A stretch of 64,000 nt of DNA from Pseudomonadota bacterium (GCA_021816925.1 JAKAWQ010000003.1:1-64000); one strand, 5' to 3'; numbered from the stretch's first letter, positions 54,431 to 63,859 are shown. Translations and numbers: made by a program. The notes: generated by a model not told the origin, from the sequence alone.

Positions 54431-55315
54431 TCAGGGAAGAACGGCCGTGCTGTTCGTCTCTTCGAGGGAAAGCTGCCAGAGCCGCTCGCGAAGCGCCTCG
54501 TCGTAACTTAGCGCCGAGGAGCGCACTGCCCGGCAGCCGGCAAAATAGGCGCCGCTCACGCCGGCAACCTCCGGCGAGGAGGCGAGGAAGAGCGACGTTT
54601 TTGCCCCCTTCCCGGCTTTGATGAAGAAGGGTCGCGCGAGCTTGATGAGAAGCCCGAACGCGCCCGGCATGCCGCGGCCGAACCCGGTGGCGACGACGCC
54701 GGGATGGAGGCAGTTGGCGGTGATGCCGCTTCCCGCCAGGCGGGACGAAAGCGCATAGGTGAAGAGCACGTTGGCGAGCTTCGAGCGGCTATAGGCATCC
54801 ATGGGCGCAAACCGGCGCTCGCCCTGCAGATTGTCGAAATCGAGCCTCGCGCGCGCGTGCGCGGTCGAGGCGACGTTGACGATGCGCGCCTGACCAGCCG
54901 CGCGGAGCGGAGGCAGAAGTTCGAGCGTCAGCAGAACGTAGCCGAGATGATTGAGCGCCCAGGTCCGCTCGTAGCCCTCTTCGGTCAGGCGACGGTCGGG
55001 GAAGATCGCACCGGCATTGTTGACGAGCACGTCGAGCCGATGGTGCAACGCCGAAAATTCCCGTGCCGCACGCCTGATCTCCGTTTGCGAGAGCAGGTCT
55101 GCCGCGAGTGTCTGCACATTCCCGTTGCCGGACAAGGAACGGATGGACCGCTCGGCGGCCGCAAGTCGCATCGGATCGCGGCCGAGGATCACCACGTGCG
55201 CGCCTTGCCGCGCAAGGCCGAGCGCGGTCTCGAAGCCGATGCCGGAGGTTGCCCCGGTGATGAGCGCGATGCGGCCTTGCATGCCTTGAGCGGATGGCAT
55301 CGAAGGATCAGCCAT
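54431..55315 (-). CDS. SDR-family oxidoreductase, retinol dehydrogenase-like
   Basis: A 294-residue short-chain dehydrogenase. Cofactor motif TGATSGIG, NNAG, and the catalytic YSRSK are present, with HPGVVATGFG after it. Overall it resembles the RDH11/WW-domain oxidoreductase group, NADP-preferring (GRDP after beta 2). ATG at 55315; ATG at 55300 is possible. Divergent from the hydrolase gene. Confidence 0.88.
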   Translation of the reverse strand: MADPSMPSAQGMQGRIALITGATSGIGFETALGLARQGAHVVILGRDPMRLAAAERSIRSLSGNGNVQTLAADLLSQTEIRRAAREFSALHHRLDVLVNNAGAIFPDRRLTEEGYERTWALNHLGYVLLTLELLPPLRAAGQARIVNVASTAHARARLDFDNLQGERRFAPMDAYSRSKLANVLFTYALSSRLAGSGITANCLHPGVVATGFGRGMPGAFGLLIKLARPFFIKAGKGAKTSLFLASSPEVAGVSGAYFAGCRAVRSSALSYDEALRERLWQLSLEETNSTAVLP

Positions 55316-55394
55316 CCAGGGTGGCGGGGAACCGCGCCTGTCCCGCTTTCGGGATTGGTCCTTTCAGGCTACCTCCCGGCACGGAGGAATCGCA

Positions 55395-56135
55395 ATGATC
55401 GAAGAGACACTGGATATTCCGACCGCTCACGGCGCGATGGAGACCTTTCTCTGCTCTCCCGAGCGCGGCGCGCCGCACCCGGGCGTGATCTTCCTGATGG
55501 ACGCCCCCGGCATCCGCGGGGAGCTTCGGATGATGGCGCGCCGGCTCGCCACCGTCGGCTACCACGTCCTGCTGCCCAATCTCTACTACCGCGCCGGGCG
55601 CGAGACGATGTTCGGTCCGGACGTGCTCAAGGCCGGCAGTGCCGAGCATACCCGGATGCGTGCGATCCGCACCCGGATGACGATCCCTCAGGTGATGGAC
55701 GACGTGAGCGCGGTGCTTGCGTTTCTCAAGGCGCGGCTTGCCGTCCGGCCGGGACCTCTCGGCTGTCATGGGTATTGCATGAGCGGCCCCTATGCGCTCG
55801 CCGCGGCGGCGCGGCATCCCGGGCGCATCGCCGCTGCAGCCTCCTTCTACGGCACGTGGCTTGTCAGCGACGCCGCCGAGAGCCCGCATCTTTCGCTCGG
55901 CCAAACCCGGGGCGAACTTTACATCGCCTGCGCGGAGCACGACGAGCTGGCACCGCTGCCGATGGTGGAGGAGCTGAAGCGGCTCTTCGCAGCGTCGGGT
56001 GCCGCCGGCGAGATCGAGATTTATCCCGGCGCACATCACGGCTTCGCCTTTCCCGAACGGTGGTGCTACGACGTTCCTGCTGCGGAACGGCATTGGGAAC
56101 GGCTGATCGCGCTCTACCGCCGGCGCCTCGGGTAG
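55395..56135 (+). CDS. Dienelactone hydrolase family protein
   Basis: A 246-residue alpha/beta hydrolase. The nucleophile is Cys128 in HGYCMSG, with the Asp in AEHDELAP and the His in GAHHGFAF, the usual DLH triad. No chlorocatechol genes are near, so the substrate is unknown. ATG has GGAGGAA upstream. Confidence 0.9.
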   Translation: MIEETLDIPTAHGAMETFLCSPERGAPHPGVIFLMDAPGIRGELRMMARRLATVGYHVLLPNLYYRAGRETMFGPDVLKAGSAEHTRMRAIRTRMTIPQVMDDVSAVLAFLKARLAVRPGPLGCHGYCMSGPYALAAAARHPGRIAAAASFYGTWLVSDAAESPHLSLGQTRGELYIACAEHDELAPLPMVEELKRLFAASGAAGEIEIYPGAHHGFAFPERWCYDVPAAERHWERLIALYRRRLG

Positions 56136-56136
56136 C

Positions 56137-56164
56137 ACGGCGCACGGGGTACGGCGCATGGGGC
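56137..56164. repeat. 14-bp direct repeat, 2 copies
   Basis: ACGGCGCACGGGGT (56137-56150) is followed at once by ACGGCGCATGGGGC (56151-56164), two bases after the hydrolase stop codon. Confidence 0.7.
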
Positions 56165-56192
56165 GGCGTGCAAAGGTTCGCCGTTCGCCTGG

Positions 56193-56894
56193 TCACTGGA
56201 ACGTCGTGAACTGCGCCTCCCGAAGGTTGAGCTTGTAGTACCCGTTGAAAATCGCGTCGATGTCCTTCGGGAATCCTGCCACGTTCGAGGCGTGAAACGG
56301 CCCGATATTGGGGTCGAAGAGTCCGAGGGCCGGGCCTTGTGGGGTTTTCCTGACCAGCCCTGCGATGCCGTGCTGGAAGTCCATCGTGCCGCCCCCTTGT
56401 GCAGGTACCGCCCCGCCCACCGAGATGTATTTGAAGCCCCCGGCCTCGGCGAGCGCTTCCGACCATCCGTCGAACTGGTTGCCCCGTCGCGCGCGCGGCA
56501 GGAGATCGAAGGCAAGGTCCAACTCGTCCCGCTTCGCCTGCAATTTCGTCTTCGGCTCGATCAGCTCGATGACATACGCATATTTTGCCGCGGCTCATGT
56601 TCCGGGCTGCGCCTCAGCCACGCGACGCGCCTGCTCGGCCATGCGCGGGAGCACCGCGTCGTGCGCCGCGGTCTGCGCCTGCAGCCGGTTGGGGAGCGCC
56701 GCGTAATCCGGCTTATGGCCCTCGTCCGTCTCGGGCAGAGGGTCGGCGGCGAGCCACTTCTACAAATCCTGCTTCGTTGCCATGCAGATGATGAACTGCG
56801 TTGCCAGCGCCATGCACGCGCCCTCGCGCGTCTCGTCGCCAAAGACCCGCCAACGCAGGTCCTTGGCCTGGCGGTGGGCTTTCACCAAAGGCAT
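56193..56894 (-). pseudogene. Cysteine-protease-like gene (YopT/C58-type?) with two in-frame stops
   Basis: One minus-strand frame runs 234 codons from ATG 56894 to the stop at 56193, broken only by TAG (codon 45) and TGA (codon 100). On both sides the sequence is protein-like: ETREGACMALATQFII (Cys27), VIELIEPKTKLQAKRDELDL, then GTMDFQHGIAGLV (His175) and LGLFDPNIGPF (Asp194). The Cys, His, Asp order with FDPNxGxF is like YopT-type papain-fold peptidases. No shift of frame has occurred, so decay is probably recent. The family call is tentative. Confidence 0.55.
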
Positions 56895-57000
56895 CGCTTC
56901 GTCCCTGGGCCGGGTGATCCCATGCCGTGCTCGAAGCGCGGGCGTTTTCCCCCGCTTCTCCGGGTTGTGCACGCTTCGGGAAAGCAGGAAGCCCGCGCGC

Positions 57001-57567
57001 TCAGAAGAGCCCGTGGCCGCCCGGCTGGATGATCGGCGTCTGGCCGTATGTCGGAGGCCGGCCCAGCGCCGCGTCCATCTGCAGCCGCCTCGCTTCGCGC
57101 ACCGGATCGACCACCACGCCCGGAGGCGGCGAGGGTCGCCAGAAGAGAAGCCAACTGAGCGGCCCCTGCTCCGACTGGCTCGGCGTCGGCTCCTTGGCAA
57201 GCTCGGCACGGACGTTGGGCGGAGCGGCGGGCCCCGCCGCAGCGACGAGCGCGCGCTGGCCCGGACTGTTCGGCCCTCCCGGACCGGCGAGCGCCACCTC
57301 TGGAACGAGTGTTTCCTCGGCACGCAGCCGCGAAGAAACCGCCTGCGGCCGCGGCTTGCCTGGATGCGGCGTCGGCAGGCTGTCAAGGTTCGGTGGTATC
57401 GCGAGCGGCGGCTGGGTAGTGACGAGGAAGGCATTCGGCGTCGGCGGCACCAAGCCAAGCGTATCCAATAGGCCGCCGTTACCGCAACCGGCGAGAAGCG
57501 AGACGGCCGCCAGCGTGAAAGCCAGCCTCGCTCGCCCGGCAACCACTGCCAGAGGAATCCTCTTCAT
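57001..57567 (-). CDS. DUF3035-family lipoprotein
   Basis: A 188-residue exported protein with lipobox LAGC (Cys28) and a Pro-rich mature part (PPTPNAFLVTTQPPLAIPPN), the DUF3035 pattern. In other alphaproteobacteria such proteins (BamF) associate with the outer-membrane assembly complex. The ATG overlaps the lspA stop as ATGA, so it is coupled to the enzyme that processes its own signal peptide. Confidence 0.85.
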   Translation of the reverse strand: MKRIPLAVVAGRARLAFTLAAVSLLAGCGNGGLLDTLGLVPPTPNAFLVTTQPPLAIPPNLDSLPTPHPGKPRPQAVSSRLRAEETLVPEVALAGPGGPNSPGQRALVAAAGPAAPPNVRAELAKEPTPSQSEQGPLSWLLFWRPSPPPGVVVDPVREARRLQMDAALGRPPTYGQTPIIQPGGHGLF

Positions 57568-58097
57568 CGCCGCTCCCTCTCACCCCGCGCGCCCCATCCC
57601 CCGGCCGGCCGCTCCCCCGATCGCCGGCCTGCCAACAGGCCATCAATCAGCAGAGCGGCCACGCCGCAGACGATCGCCGCATCGGCGAGATTGAACACGT
57701 ACCACGACCAGCCGAAAGCATGCGCCTGGATGAAATCCACGACGAAACCGAGCCGCAGCCGGTCCACGATATTGCCGGTCGCCCCGCCAGCGATGGCGCC
57801 CACGGCCGCCGCGATCACTGCCCGATCCGCGCGCCAGAGCCAGACCCCGAGGCCGAACACCACTGCGATCGCAACCAGAGCGAGCAGGAGCGGGCCGATG
57901 GTCTCCGGACCGTTCAAGAGGCCGAAGGTGATGCCACGGTTCTGCACCATCCTGAGATCGAGCACGGGAAGCAGCACGAGCGGAGCGCGGCGGGCGAGGC
58001 CGAGGACATCGAGGACCCACCATTTGCTCACCTGATCGGCCGCCAGCACGGCGAGCGCGACCACGAACCCAAGCGCGGCATGGCGGCCCCGCGTCAC
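57564..58097 (-). CDS. lspA: Lipoprotein signal peptidase
   Basis: Signal peptidase II, an aspartyl protease in the inner membrane. The 177-residue protein has four hydrophobic segments, AADQVSKWWV, and the two catalytic aspartates in GNIVDRLRLGFVVDF. GTG at 58097 overlaps the ileS stop as GTGA. Order ileS-lspA-DUF3035 is the common alphaproteobacterial one. Confidence 0.95.
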   Translation of the reverse strand: MTRGRHAALGFVVALAVLAADQVSKWWVLDVLGLARRAPLVLLPVLDLRMVQNRGITFGLLNGPETIGPLLLALVAIAVVFGLGVWLWRADRAVIAAAVGAIAGGATGNIVDRLRLGFVVDFIQAHAFGWSWYVFNLADAAIVCGVAALLIDGLLAGRRSGERPAGGWGARGERERR

Positions 58098-60940
58098 GCC
58101 GCAGCCCGGCAAACGAGGCCGGATTCCACCGCGTCGGTGCAGCGGCGGCAGAGTCTTGGGTGGCGCTGCTCGAGGCCCACCTCAGGCAGAACCTTCCAGC
58201 AGCGCGCGCATTTGCCGCCCTCGGCTGGGCCGAAGCTCACGACAACGCCCGGCACCTCCGGCAGGCGATACGCATCCTCCGCCGGCGCCGCGTCCGTGAG
58301 TGAAACGGCGGAGACGATCGCAAGTTCCGCCCACTCTGCCGCGCCGAGCAGGGCACGATCCGCCTCGGGGAGGGTGAGGGTAAGGGCCGCCTGCAGCGAG
58401 GTGCCGATGGCACCCGCCGCCCGCGCCCGCTCGAGTGCGCCGGTCGCGACGCGCCGGATCTCGCGGATGCGGGCGAAGCGCGCGGCGATCGCGGGGTCGG
58501 CCCAACCGGCCGGAAGAGCGGGAAACGTCTCGAGATGCACGCTCGACTGCTCGCCGAAGCGGGCGCACCAGGCTTCCTCAGCGGTAAAGACCAACACGGG
58601 TGCGAGCCACGTGGTGAGCGTGCGATGCAGCGTATCGAGCAGCGTGCGCGCGGCGCGCCGGCGGAGCAAATCCGGCCGGTCGCAATAGATGCTGTCCTTG
58701 CGGATATCGAAATAGAAGGCCGAAAGGTCGGCGGCGCAGAAGGCGTGGATCGCCGGATAGACGCCGTTCCAGTCGTGCGTCGCCACAGCGCGGCGCAATG
58801 TCACGTCGAGTTCGGCCAGCCGGTGCAGAACGAAGCGCTCGAGCTCGGGCATTTCGGACTCGGGTACGCGTTCGGCCTCGGCGAATCCGGCGAGGCTGCC
58901 CAAGAGCCAGCGCAGCGTGTTGCGCAGCCGGCGGTAGAGTTCGGCCTGCTGCTTCAGGATCTCGGGGCCGATGCGGAGATCCTCGCCGGTATCGGAATTC
59001 ATCACCCAGAGACGGAGGATGTCTGCTCCGTACTCCTCGCAAACATCCTGCGGCGCGATGACATTGCCGAGGGACTTCGACATCTTCCGCCCTTCCTCGT
59101 CGAGCACGAAGCCGTGCGTCAGCACCGCCTTGAAAGGCGCGTGCCCGCGCGTGCCGACCGCCTCGAGGAGCGAGGAGTGAAACCAGCCGCGATGCTGGTC
59201 CGAGCCTTCCAGATAAAGATCGGCCGGCCACGGCAGACCGCGGGCCTCCAGCACGAAGGCGTGCGTGGAGCCGGATTCGAACCAGACATCCACGATGTCG
59301 GTGACCTGCTCGTAATCGGACGGATCGCGGCCCGGTCCGAGGAAGCGCTCGGGCGGCGAGGCGTACCAGGCGTCCGCCCCTTCGGCGGCGAACGCCTCGA
59401 CGATGCGCGCCATCACTGCCGGATCGCGTAGCGGCTCGCCGCTCCCTCTCTCGACGAACACCGGGATCGGCACCCCCCAGCTCCGCTGGCGGCTGATGCA
59501 CCAGTCCGGGCGTGCGGCGATCATGCTGGCGAGCCGGGTGCGGCCCGGCGCGGGCACGAAGCTCGTCGCGGCGATCGCCGCCAGCGCCTTGGCGCGGATC
59601 TCCTCCGGCCCGTCCATGCGGATGAACCACTGCGGCGTGGCACGGAAGATCAGCGGCGCCTTCGAGCGCCAGGAGTGCGGATAAGCGTGCACCAGCTTAT
59701 CCCGCGCGATCAGCGTTCCGGCAGCGGCGAGCGCGGAGGCGATCGCGTCTGCGGCCTTATAGACATGCAGGCCGGCGAAGAGCGGGACCCACGCATTGAA
59801 GGTGCCGTCCGGGCCGACCGTGTCCGGCACTTCGAGTCCGTGCGCGCGGCCGAGCGCGAAGTCCTCTTCGCCGTGGCCGGGCGCGATATGAACGAAGCCG
59901 GTGCCCTGGTCCGTGGTGACGAAATCGGCGGTGAAAATCGGTACCGGATAGTCGTAGCCCCGGCCGGCAAGGGGATGGCGGCAGAGGAGCCCAACCAGAT
60001 CCTTGCCTTTATAAAGGCGGATCACGTGGTGCGTGGAGATGCCCGCGGCCGCCACGAACCCGGGCAAAAGGGCCAGCGCAGCCACAAGTTTCTCGCCCGC
60101 CCGCACGGAGGCGCCGGCAGCCGCGGAATCGACGTGCACCAGCGCGTAGTCGAACTCCGGGCCGGCGGCGATCGCACGATTGCCTGGGATGGTCCAGGGC
60201 GTGGTCGTCCAGATCACCACCGCCGCGCCATCGAGTTCCGCGCCTGCCGATCTGTCGCGGCTGGCGCCGTGGAGCGGAAAGCGGACAAAGATCGTGGGGC
60301 TCGTGTGATCGTGATACTCGATTTCCGCCTCGGCGAGCGCCGTCTTTTCCACCGGGCTCCACATCACGGGTCGCAGCCCGCGGTAGAGCGCGCCCGAGAG
60401 CAGGAATTTTCCGATCTCGGCGGCAATCGCCGCCTCGGAGGGAAAATCCATCGTCGCGTAGCGCTCCGCCCAGGCTCCGGCAACGCCGAGCCGGCGAAAT
60501 TCGTCGGCCTGCACCGCCATCCACTTCGCGGCGTAGGCGCGGCATTCGGCACGGAAGCCGATCACCGGCACGGCATCCTTGTCCCGGCCGGCGGCGCGGT
60601 ACTCCTCCTCGATCTTCCATTCGATCGGCAGGCCGTGGCAGTCCCAGCCCGGGATGTAGAGGGCGTTGAAGCCGGCCATCTGCTGCGCGCGATTGACCAC
60701 GTCCTTCAGGATCTTGTTGAGCGCGGTGCCGATGTGGAGATGCCCGTTTGCGTAGGGCGGGCCGTCATGGAGGATGAAGAGCGGCCGGCCCCGGCTCGCC
60801 CACCGCACCGCGCCCCAGAGATCGCGTTCCGCCCAGCGCTCCAGGAGCCGCGGTTCGGCGCGGCTGAGGTTGCCGCGCATCGGGAAGGATGTCGCGGGCA
60901 GGAACACGGTATCGCGGTAATCGTCTCGGCGCTCAGTCAT
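58094..60940 (-). CDS. ileS: Isoleucyl-tRNA synthetase
   Basis: A 948-residue class I synthetase. HIGH-type motif GHLHIGTALN, KMSKS motif GRKMSKSLGN, the editing domain, and a C-terminal zinc motif with two Cys pairs (KCARCWKVLP and CRRCTDAVE). The ATG at 60940 (MTERRDDYRDTV) has the usual N-terminus. The frame is also open through the 15-bp repeats upstream (repeating AHFCL), which would only add an artificial extension. Confidence 0.97.
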   Translation of the reverse strand: MTERRDDYRDTVFLPATSFPMRGNLSRAEPRLLERWAERDLWGAVRWASRGRPLFILHDGPPYANGHLHIGTALNKILKDVVNRAQQMAGFNALYIPGWDCHGLPIEWKIEEEYRAAGRDKDAVPVIGFRAECRAYAAKWMAVQADEFRRLGVAGAWAERYATMDFPSEAAIAAEIGKFLLSGALYRGLRPVMWSPVEKTALAEAEIEYHDHTSPTIFVRFPLHGASRDRSAGAELDGAAVVIWTTTPWTIPGNRAIAAGPEFDYALVHVDSAAAGASVRAGEKLVAALALLPGFVAAAGISTHHVIRLYKGKDLVGLLCRHPLAGRGYDYPVPIFTADFVTTDQGTGFVHIAPGHGEEDFALGRAHGLEVPDTVGPDGTFNAWVPLFAGLHVYKAADAIASALAAAGTLIARDKLVHAYPHSWRSKAPLIFRATPQWFIRMDGPEEIRAKALAAIAATSFVPAPGRTRLASMIAARPDWCISRQRSWGVPIPVFVERGSGEPLRDPAVMARIVEAFAAEGADAWYASPPERFLGPGRDPSDYEQVTDIVDVWFESGSTHAFVLEARGLPWPADLYLEGSDQHRGWFHSSLLEAVGTRGHAPFKAVLTHGFVLDEEGRKMSKSLGNVIAPQDVCEEYGADILRLWVMNSDTGEDLRIGPEILKQQAELYRRLRNTLRWLLGSLAGFAEAERVPESEMPELERFVLHRLAELDVTLRRAVATHDWNGVYPAIHAFCAADLSAFYFDIRKDSIYCDRPDLLRRRAARTLLDTLHRTLTTWLAPVLVFTAEEAWCARFGEQSSVHLETFPALPAGWADPAIAARFARIREIRRVATGALERARAAGAIGTSLQAALTLTLPEADRALLGAAEWAELAIVSAVSLTDAAPAEDAYRLPEVPGVVVSFGPAEGGKCARCWKVLPEVGLEQRHPRLCRRCTDAVESGLVCRAAA

Positions 60941-60950
60941 CGTTCGTTCC

Positions 60951-61010
60951 AGGCAAAAGTGGGCCAAGCAAAAGTGGGCCAGGCAAAAGTGGGCCAGGCA
61001 AAAGTGGGCC
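60951..61010. repeat. 15-bp tandem repeat in the ileS leader, 4 copies
   Basis: AGGCAAAAGTGGGCC (or AAGCAAAAGTGGGCC) is repeated at 60951, 60966, 60981 and 60996, and a fifth, broken unit begins at 61011. The array starts ten bases before the ileS start codon on the minus strand. Being a multiple of three, it leaves one frame open as repeated AHFCL. Confidence 0.93.
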
Positions 61011-61106
61011 AAGCAAGGGCGGACAACGTTTTTCCAAACTGGAACCCCGGCCCGTCAGCTCCGGGCCGGGACGATAATTCGTGCGCCGGGGCGAGGCATG
61101 CGAGGA

Positions 61107-62048
61107 CTATGCGGAGGCCGAAAGCGGAAGGTCAAGCAGACGGCGCGCCTCGCGCGCGTCGGCGGCGATCTGTGTCCGGAGCGCGCCGAGGTCGGGGAAG
61201 CGCCGTTCGGGGCGAAGAAAGGCCTTCAGCGCCACCGTTAGCTCGAGCCCGTAGAGGTCCGCCGAAAAATCGAAAAGATGCGCTTCCAGGCGGCTCTCCG
61301 GCCCGCCGCCGACGGTCGGCCGCCGTCCGATATTGGCCACCCCCGGCACCTCCGCCCCGTCGGGCAACCGCACGGAGACCGCATAAACCCCGCGCGCCGG
61401 CTCGAGGTGTCGGCCAAGTGGGATGTTGGCGGTCGGGAAGCCGAGCGTCCGGCCGCGCCGGTCGCCCTCGATCACCGGTCCACGGATGGCCCAGGGACGG
61501 CCAAGCTCGACGGCCGCGCGCTCCGGATAGCCCTCCTGCAAGAGCCGCCGCACCCGCGTCGAGGAGATCGGGCCCTCCGCATCACTGAGCAGCGGCACCA
61601 CCGAAAGCCCGATGCCGAGCGCCTCGGCGCGCACGGCCAGAAACCCGATATCGCCGCCGCGGCGATGGCCGAAGGCGAAATCGGGCCCCGAGGCGAGATG
61701 GTGCGCGCCAATCCCGCGGTGCAGGACTTCGACGACGAAGGCCTCCGCAGAGAGCTCGCTGAACGGCCAGTCGAACGGCAGTTCATAGACGATCGCGACA
61801 CCGAGTGCGGCGAGTGCCGCGGCACGCTCGGCCGAAAGCGTCAGGCGAAAGGGCGGATCCTCGGGGCGAAAGAGTTCGCGTGGATGCGGCTCGAAGGTGA
61901 GCACCGCCCGCGGGGCATCGGGCCGCGCGGCGTGCGCGGCGGCGATCACCTTCGCATGGCCCCGATGCACCCCGTCGAAATTGCCGAGCGCGACCGCAGC
62001 CCCGCGCGCCGCCGCGGGCAGCCCTCGCCAGTCCCGGAAAATCTGCAT
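61107..62048 (-). CDS. ribF: Bifunctional riboflavin kinase / FAD synthetase
   Basis: Makes FMN and then FAD. The 313-residue protein has the nucleotidyl-transferase domain (GNFDGVHRGHAKVI, SSTRVRRLL) and the riboflavin-kinase domain (GRTLGFPTANI, GVYAVSVRL). The ATG shares one base with the stop of the MaoC gene upstream (TGATG). It is 166 bases before ileS. Confidence 0.96.
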   Translation of the reverse strand: MQIFRDWRGLPAAARGAAVALGNFDGVHRGHAKVIAAAHAARPDAPRAVLTFEPHPRELFRPEDPPFRLTLSAERAAALAALGVAIVYELPFDWPFSELSAEAFVVEVLHRGIGAHHLASGPDFAFGHRRGGDIGFLAVRAEALGIGLSVVPLLSDAEGPISSTRVRRLLQEGYPERAAVELGRPWAIRGPVIEGDRRGRTLGFPTANIPLGRHLEPARGVYAVSVRLPDGAEVPGVANIGRRPTVGGGPESRLEAHLFDFSADLYGLELTVALKAFLRPERRFPDLGALRTQIAADAREARRLLDLPLSASA

Positions 62049-62467
62049 CAGGCGCGGGTCGGCACCTGCACCAGTGCCTCGCCCTCGATCACCGGCTTTC
62101 CCTTGACGAAGCAAGTGGTCTTCAGCGTCGCCCGCTTGCGCTCCGGATCGAGCGCCGTCACCTCGACCGTTGCGCTGACCGTGTCGCCGGGCCGCACCGG
62201 GGCGCGGAAGCGGAGGCTCTGCGAGAGATAGATCGTGCCCGGTCCCGGCAATTTCGTGCCCAGCGCGGCGCTGATCAGCCCGGCCGAGAGCATGCCGTGC
62301 GCGATCCGTCCCTTGAACATCGAGTGCGCCGCGCTCTCCTCGTCGAGATGCACCGGGTTGGTATCGGTGCTGACAGCTGCATAAAGCACGATATCGGCCT
62401 CGGTGATGGTCTTCGCCACGCTCGCCGTCATGCCGATCGAAAGATCTTCAAATAAGTGCCCGTCCAT
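62048..62467 (-). CDS. MaoC-family (R)-specific enoyl-CoA hydratase
   Basis: A 139-residue single hot-dog-fold protein. The catalytic Asp/His lie in TDTNPVHLDEE and GRIAHGMLSA, as in PhaJ-type (R)-hydratases, which feed 3-hydroxyacyl-CoA to polyhydroxyalkanoate synthesis. The ATG at 62467 is used. A TTGACC -35-like site lies near 62521. It is translated together with ribF, an odd but seen pairing. Confidence 0.88.
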   Translation of the reverse strand: MDGHLFEDLSIGMTASVAKTITEADIVLYAAVSTDTNPVHLDEESAAHSMFKGRIAHGMLSAGLISAALGTKLPGPGTIYLSQSLRFRAPVRPGDTVSATVEVTALDPERKRATLKTTCFVKGKPVIEGEALVQVPTRA

Positions 62468-62701
62468 GGTGTGCCCCGGCTCTGTGCGGATGCCGAGAAG
62501 CCACGGGTGCGGGGCAAGGTCAAGCCGCGCGGGCCGTGGCCATGCTCTCTTGGCGACGCCCCCTCGGTTCGATCTCCCGGCCGAATGATTTTCCTGCCTG
62601 CCGCACGACCATGAACGCAGGCTGGGGCGCGGAGGGTGCGGGGTGCCCCGAAACGCCGTCTGTAATCCAGGTGTCATGTTCGATTCCTATGCTTCCTGCT
62701 C

Positions 62702-63859
62702 ATGGAAGGAGATACTGTCGAGGTCGGCCAGGCGCAGGAGGTCAAGGTCTGGGATCCGGCGCTCAGGCTGTTCCACTGGCTGTTGGCGGGCAGCGTTTTT
62801 GGCGCTGCCCTTACGGGCTTTCTTGAAAGGCGACTGCAGCTCGGCCTTCACCTCGCATTCGGGACAAGCATCGGGGCGCTGTTGCTTTTCCGCCTGATCT
62901 GGGGGTTCTTCGGCCCGACTTATGCGCGGTTTGCGAGCTTCCTCCACCCGCCGGGGGCAGTGATCGAGCACCTGCGAGAGCTTCGCCACCCCCGGCCGGT
63001 GCAGCATCTCGGCCATAATCCGCTGGGCGCGCTGATGGTCTTCGGGCTCTTCACGGTACTCGCGGCGCTCGTGGGGACCGGCCTTGTCGTGCTTGGCGGG
63101 ATGCTGGCCGAGGGGCCGGTTGCGTCCTTCACAAGCTATGCAGTGGGCCGGCCGCTGCTCTTCGTGCATGGCGGGCTCGCGGTGCTGCTGGTGCTCATGA
63201 TCGCGGGGCATCTCGGCGGCGTCGCCTTCGAAAGCCGGCGCGGCGAGCACCTCGTGCGGGCCATGATCAGCGGCGCCAAGCGCGTCGGCCCGCGCACCCG
63301 CTGGGCACAGCCGGCGCAGGCGCGGCCGTTCGCCGCGGCAGCGGTTCTCGTTGCCGGACTGTTCGTGAGCGCAGCCGGCATTGCGGCGCTTTCGGCTCTA
63401 CCCGATCCCCGCGTTCCGCCGGTGCCCGCGTCGCGGAAGACCCACGCGGCCAAGGCCTATGCACGCGAGTGCTCGGCCTGCCACATGGCCTATCCACCGG
63501 AATTGCTTCCGGCCCGTTCCTGGGCGGCGATCATGGGCGGGCTCAGCCATCATTTCGGCGAGGATGCGAGCCTCGGCAGCCGGCGCGAAACGGCAGCGAT
63601 CTCGGCCTATCTCATAGCGAATGCGGCGGCGCACTGGGACACGCTGCCGGCGCATCTCTTCCGCGTGGTCGATCCGGCGCAGCCGCTGTTGATTTCGGCG
63701 ACGCCTGCCTGGCGGCGGCTGCATCGGCACATTCCGCCCGCCGTCTTCCACTCCAAGGCAGTCGGCAGCCCGGCCGCTTGCGATGCGTGTCATCGCGACG
63801 CCGCAACCGGTTTGTTCGCGCCGCAGAACATCCACATCCCAAAGAAGGCCATGCCATGA
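62702..63859 (+). CDS. Cytochrome b561-type / diheme cytochrome c fusion
   Basis: A 385-residue protein. Residues 1-200 form a cytochrome b561-like membrane domain with paired histidines (RLFHWLL, GLHLAFG, VHGGLAVLLV, MIAGHLGG). After another helix (about 215-235) a periplasmic part has two c-type heme motifs, CSACH (about 257) and CDACH (about 360), as in dihem (DHC) cytochromes. In some bacteria cyb and dhc are separate genes beside shp; here the first two are fused. ATGA overlap with the next gene. Confidence 0.88.
   Translation: MEGDTVEVGQAQEVKVWDPALRLFHWLLAGSVFGAALTGFLERRLQLGLHLAFGTSIGALLLFRLIWGFFGPTYARFASFLHPPGAVIEHLRELRHPRPVQHLGHNPLGALMVFGLFTVLAALVGTGLVVLGGMLAEGPVASFTSYAVGRPLLFVHGGLAVLLVLMIAGHLGGVAFESRRGEHLVRAMISGAKRVGPRTRWAQPAQARPFAAAAVLVAGLFVSAAGIAALSALPDPRVPPVPASRKTHAAKAYARECSACHMAYPPELLPARSWAAIMGGLSHHFGEDASLGSRRETAAISAYLIANAAAHWDTLPAHLFRVVDPAQPLLISATPAWRRLHRHIPPAVFHSKAVGSPAACDACHRDAATGLFAPQNIHIPKKAMP

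Noticed and set aside
60941-61012. N-terminal extension of IleS with repeated AHFCL
   Set aside because: It comes from the 15-bp repeats; the ATG at 60940 gives the normal IleS N-terminus.
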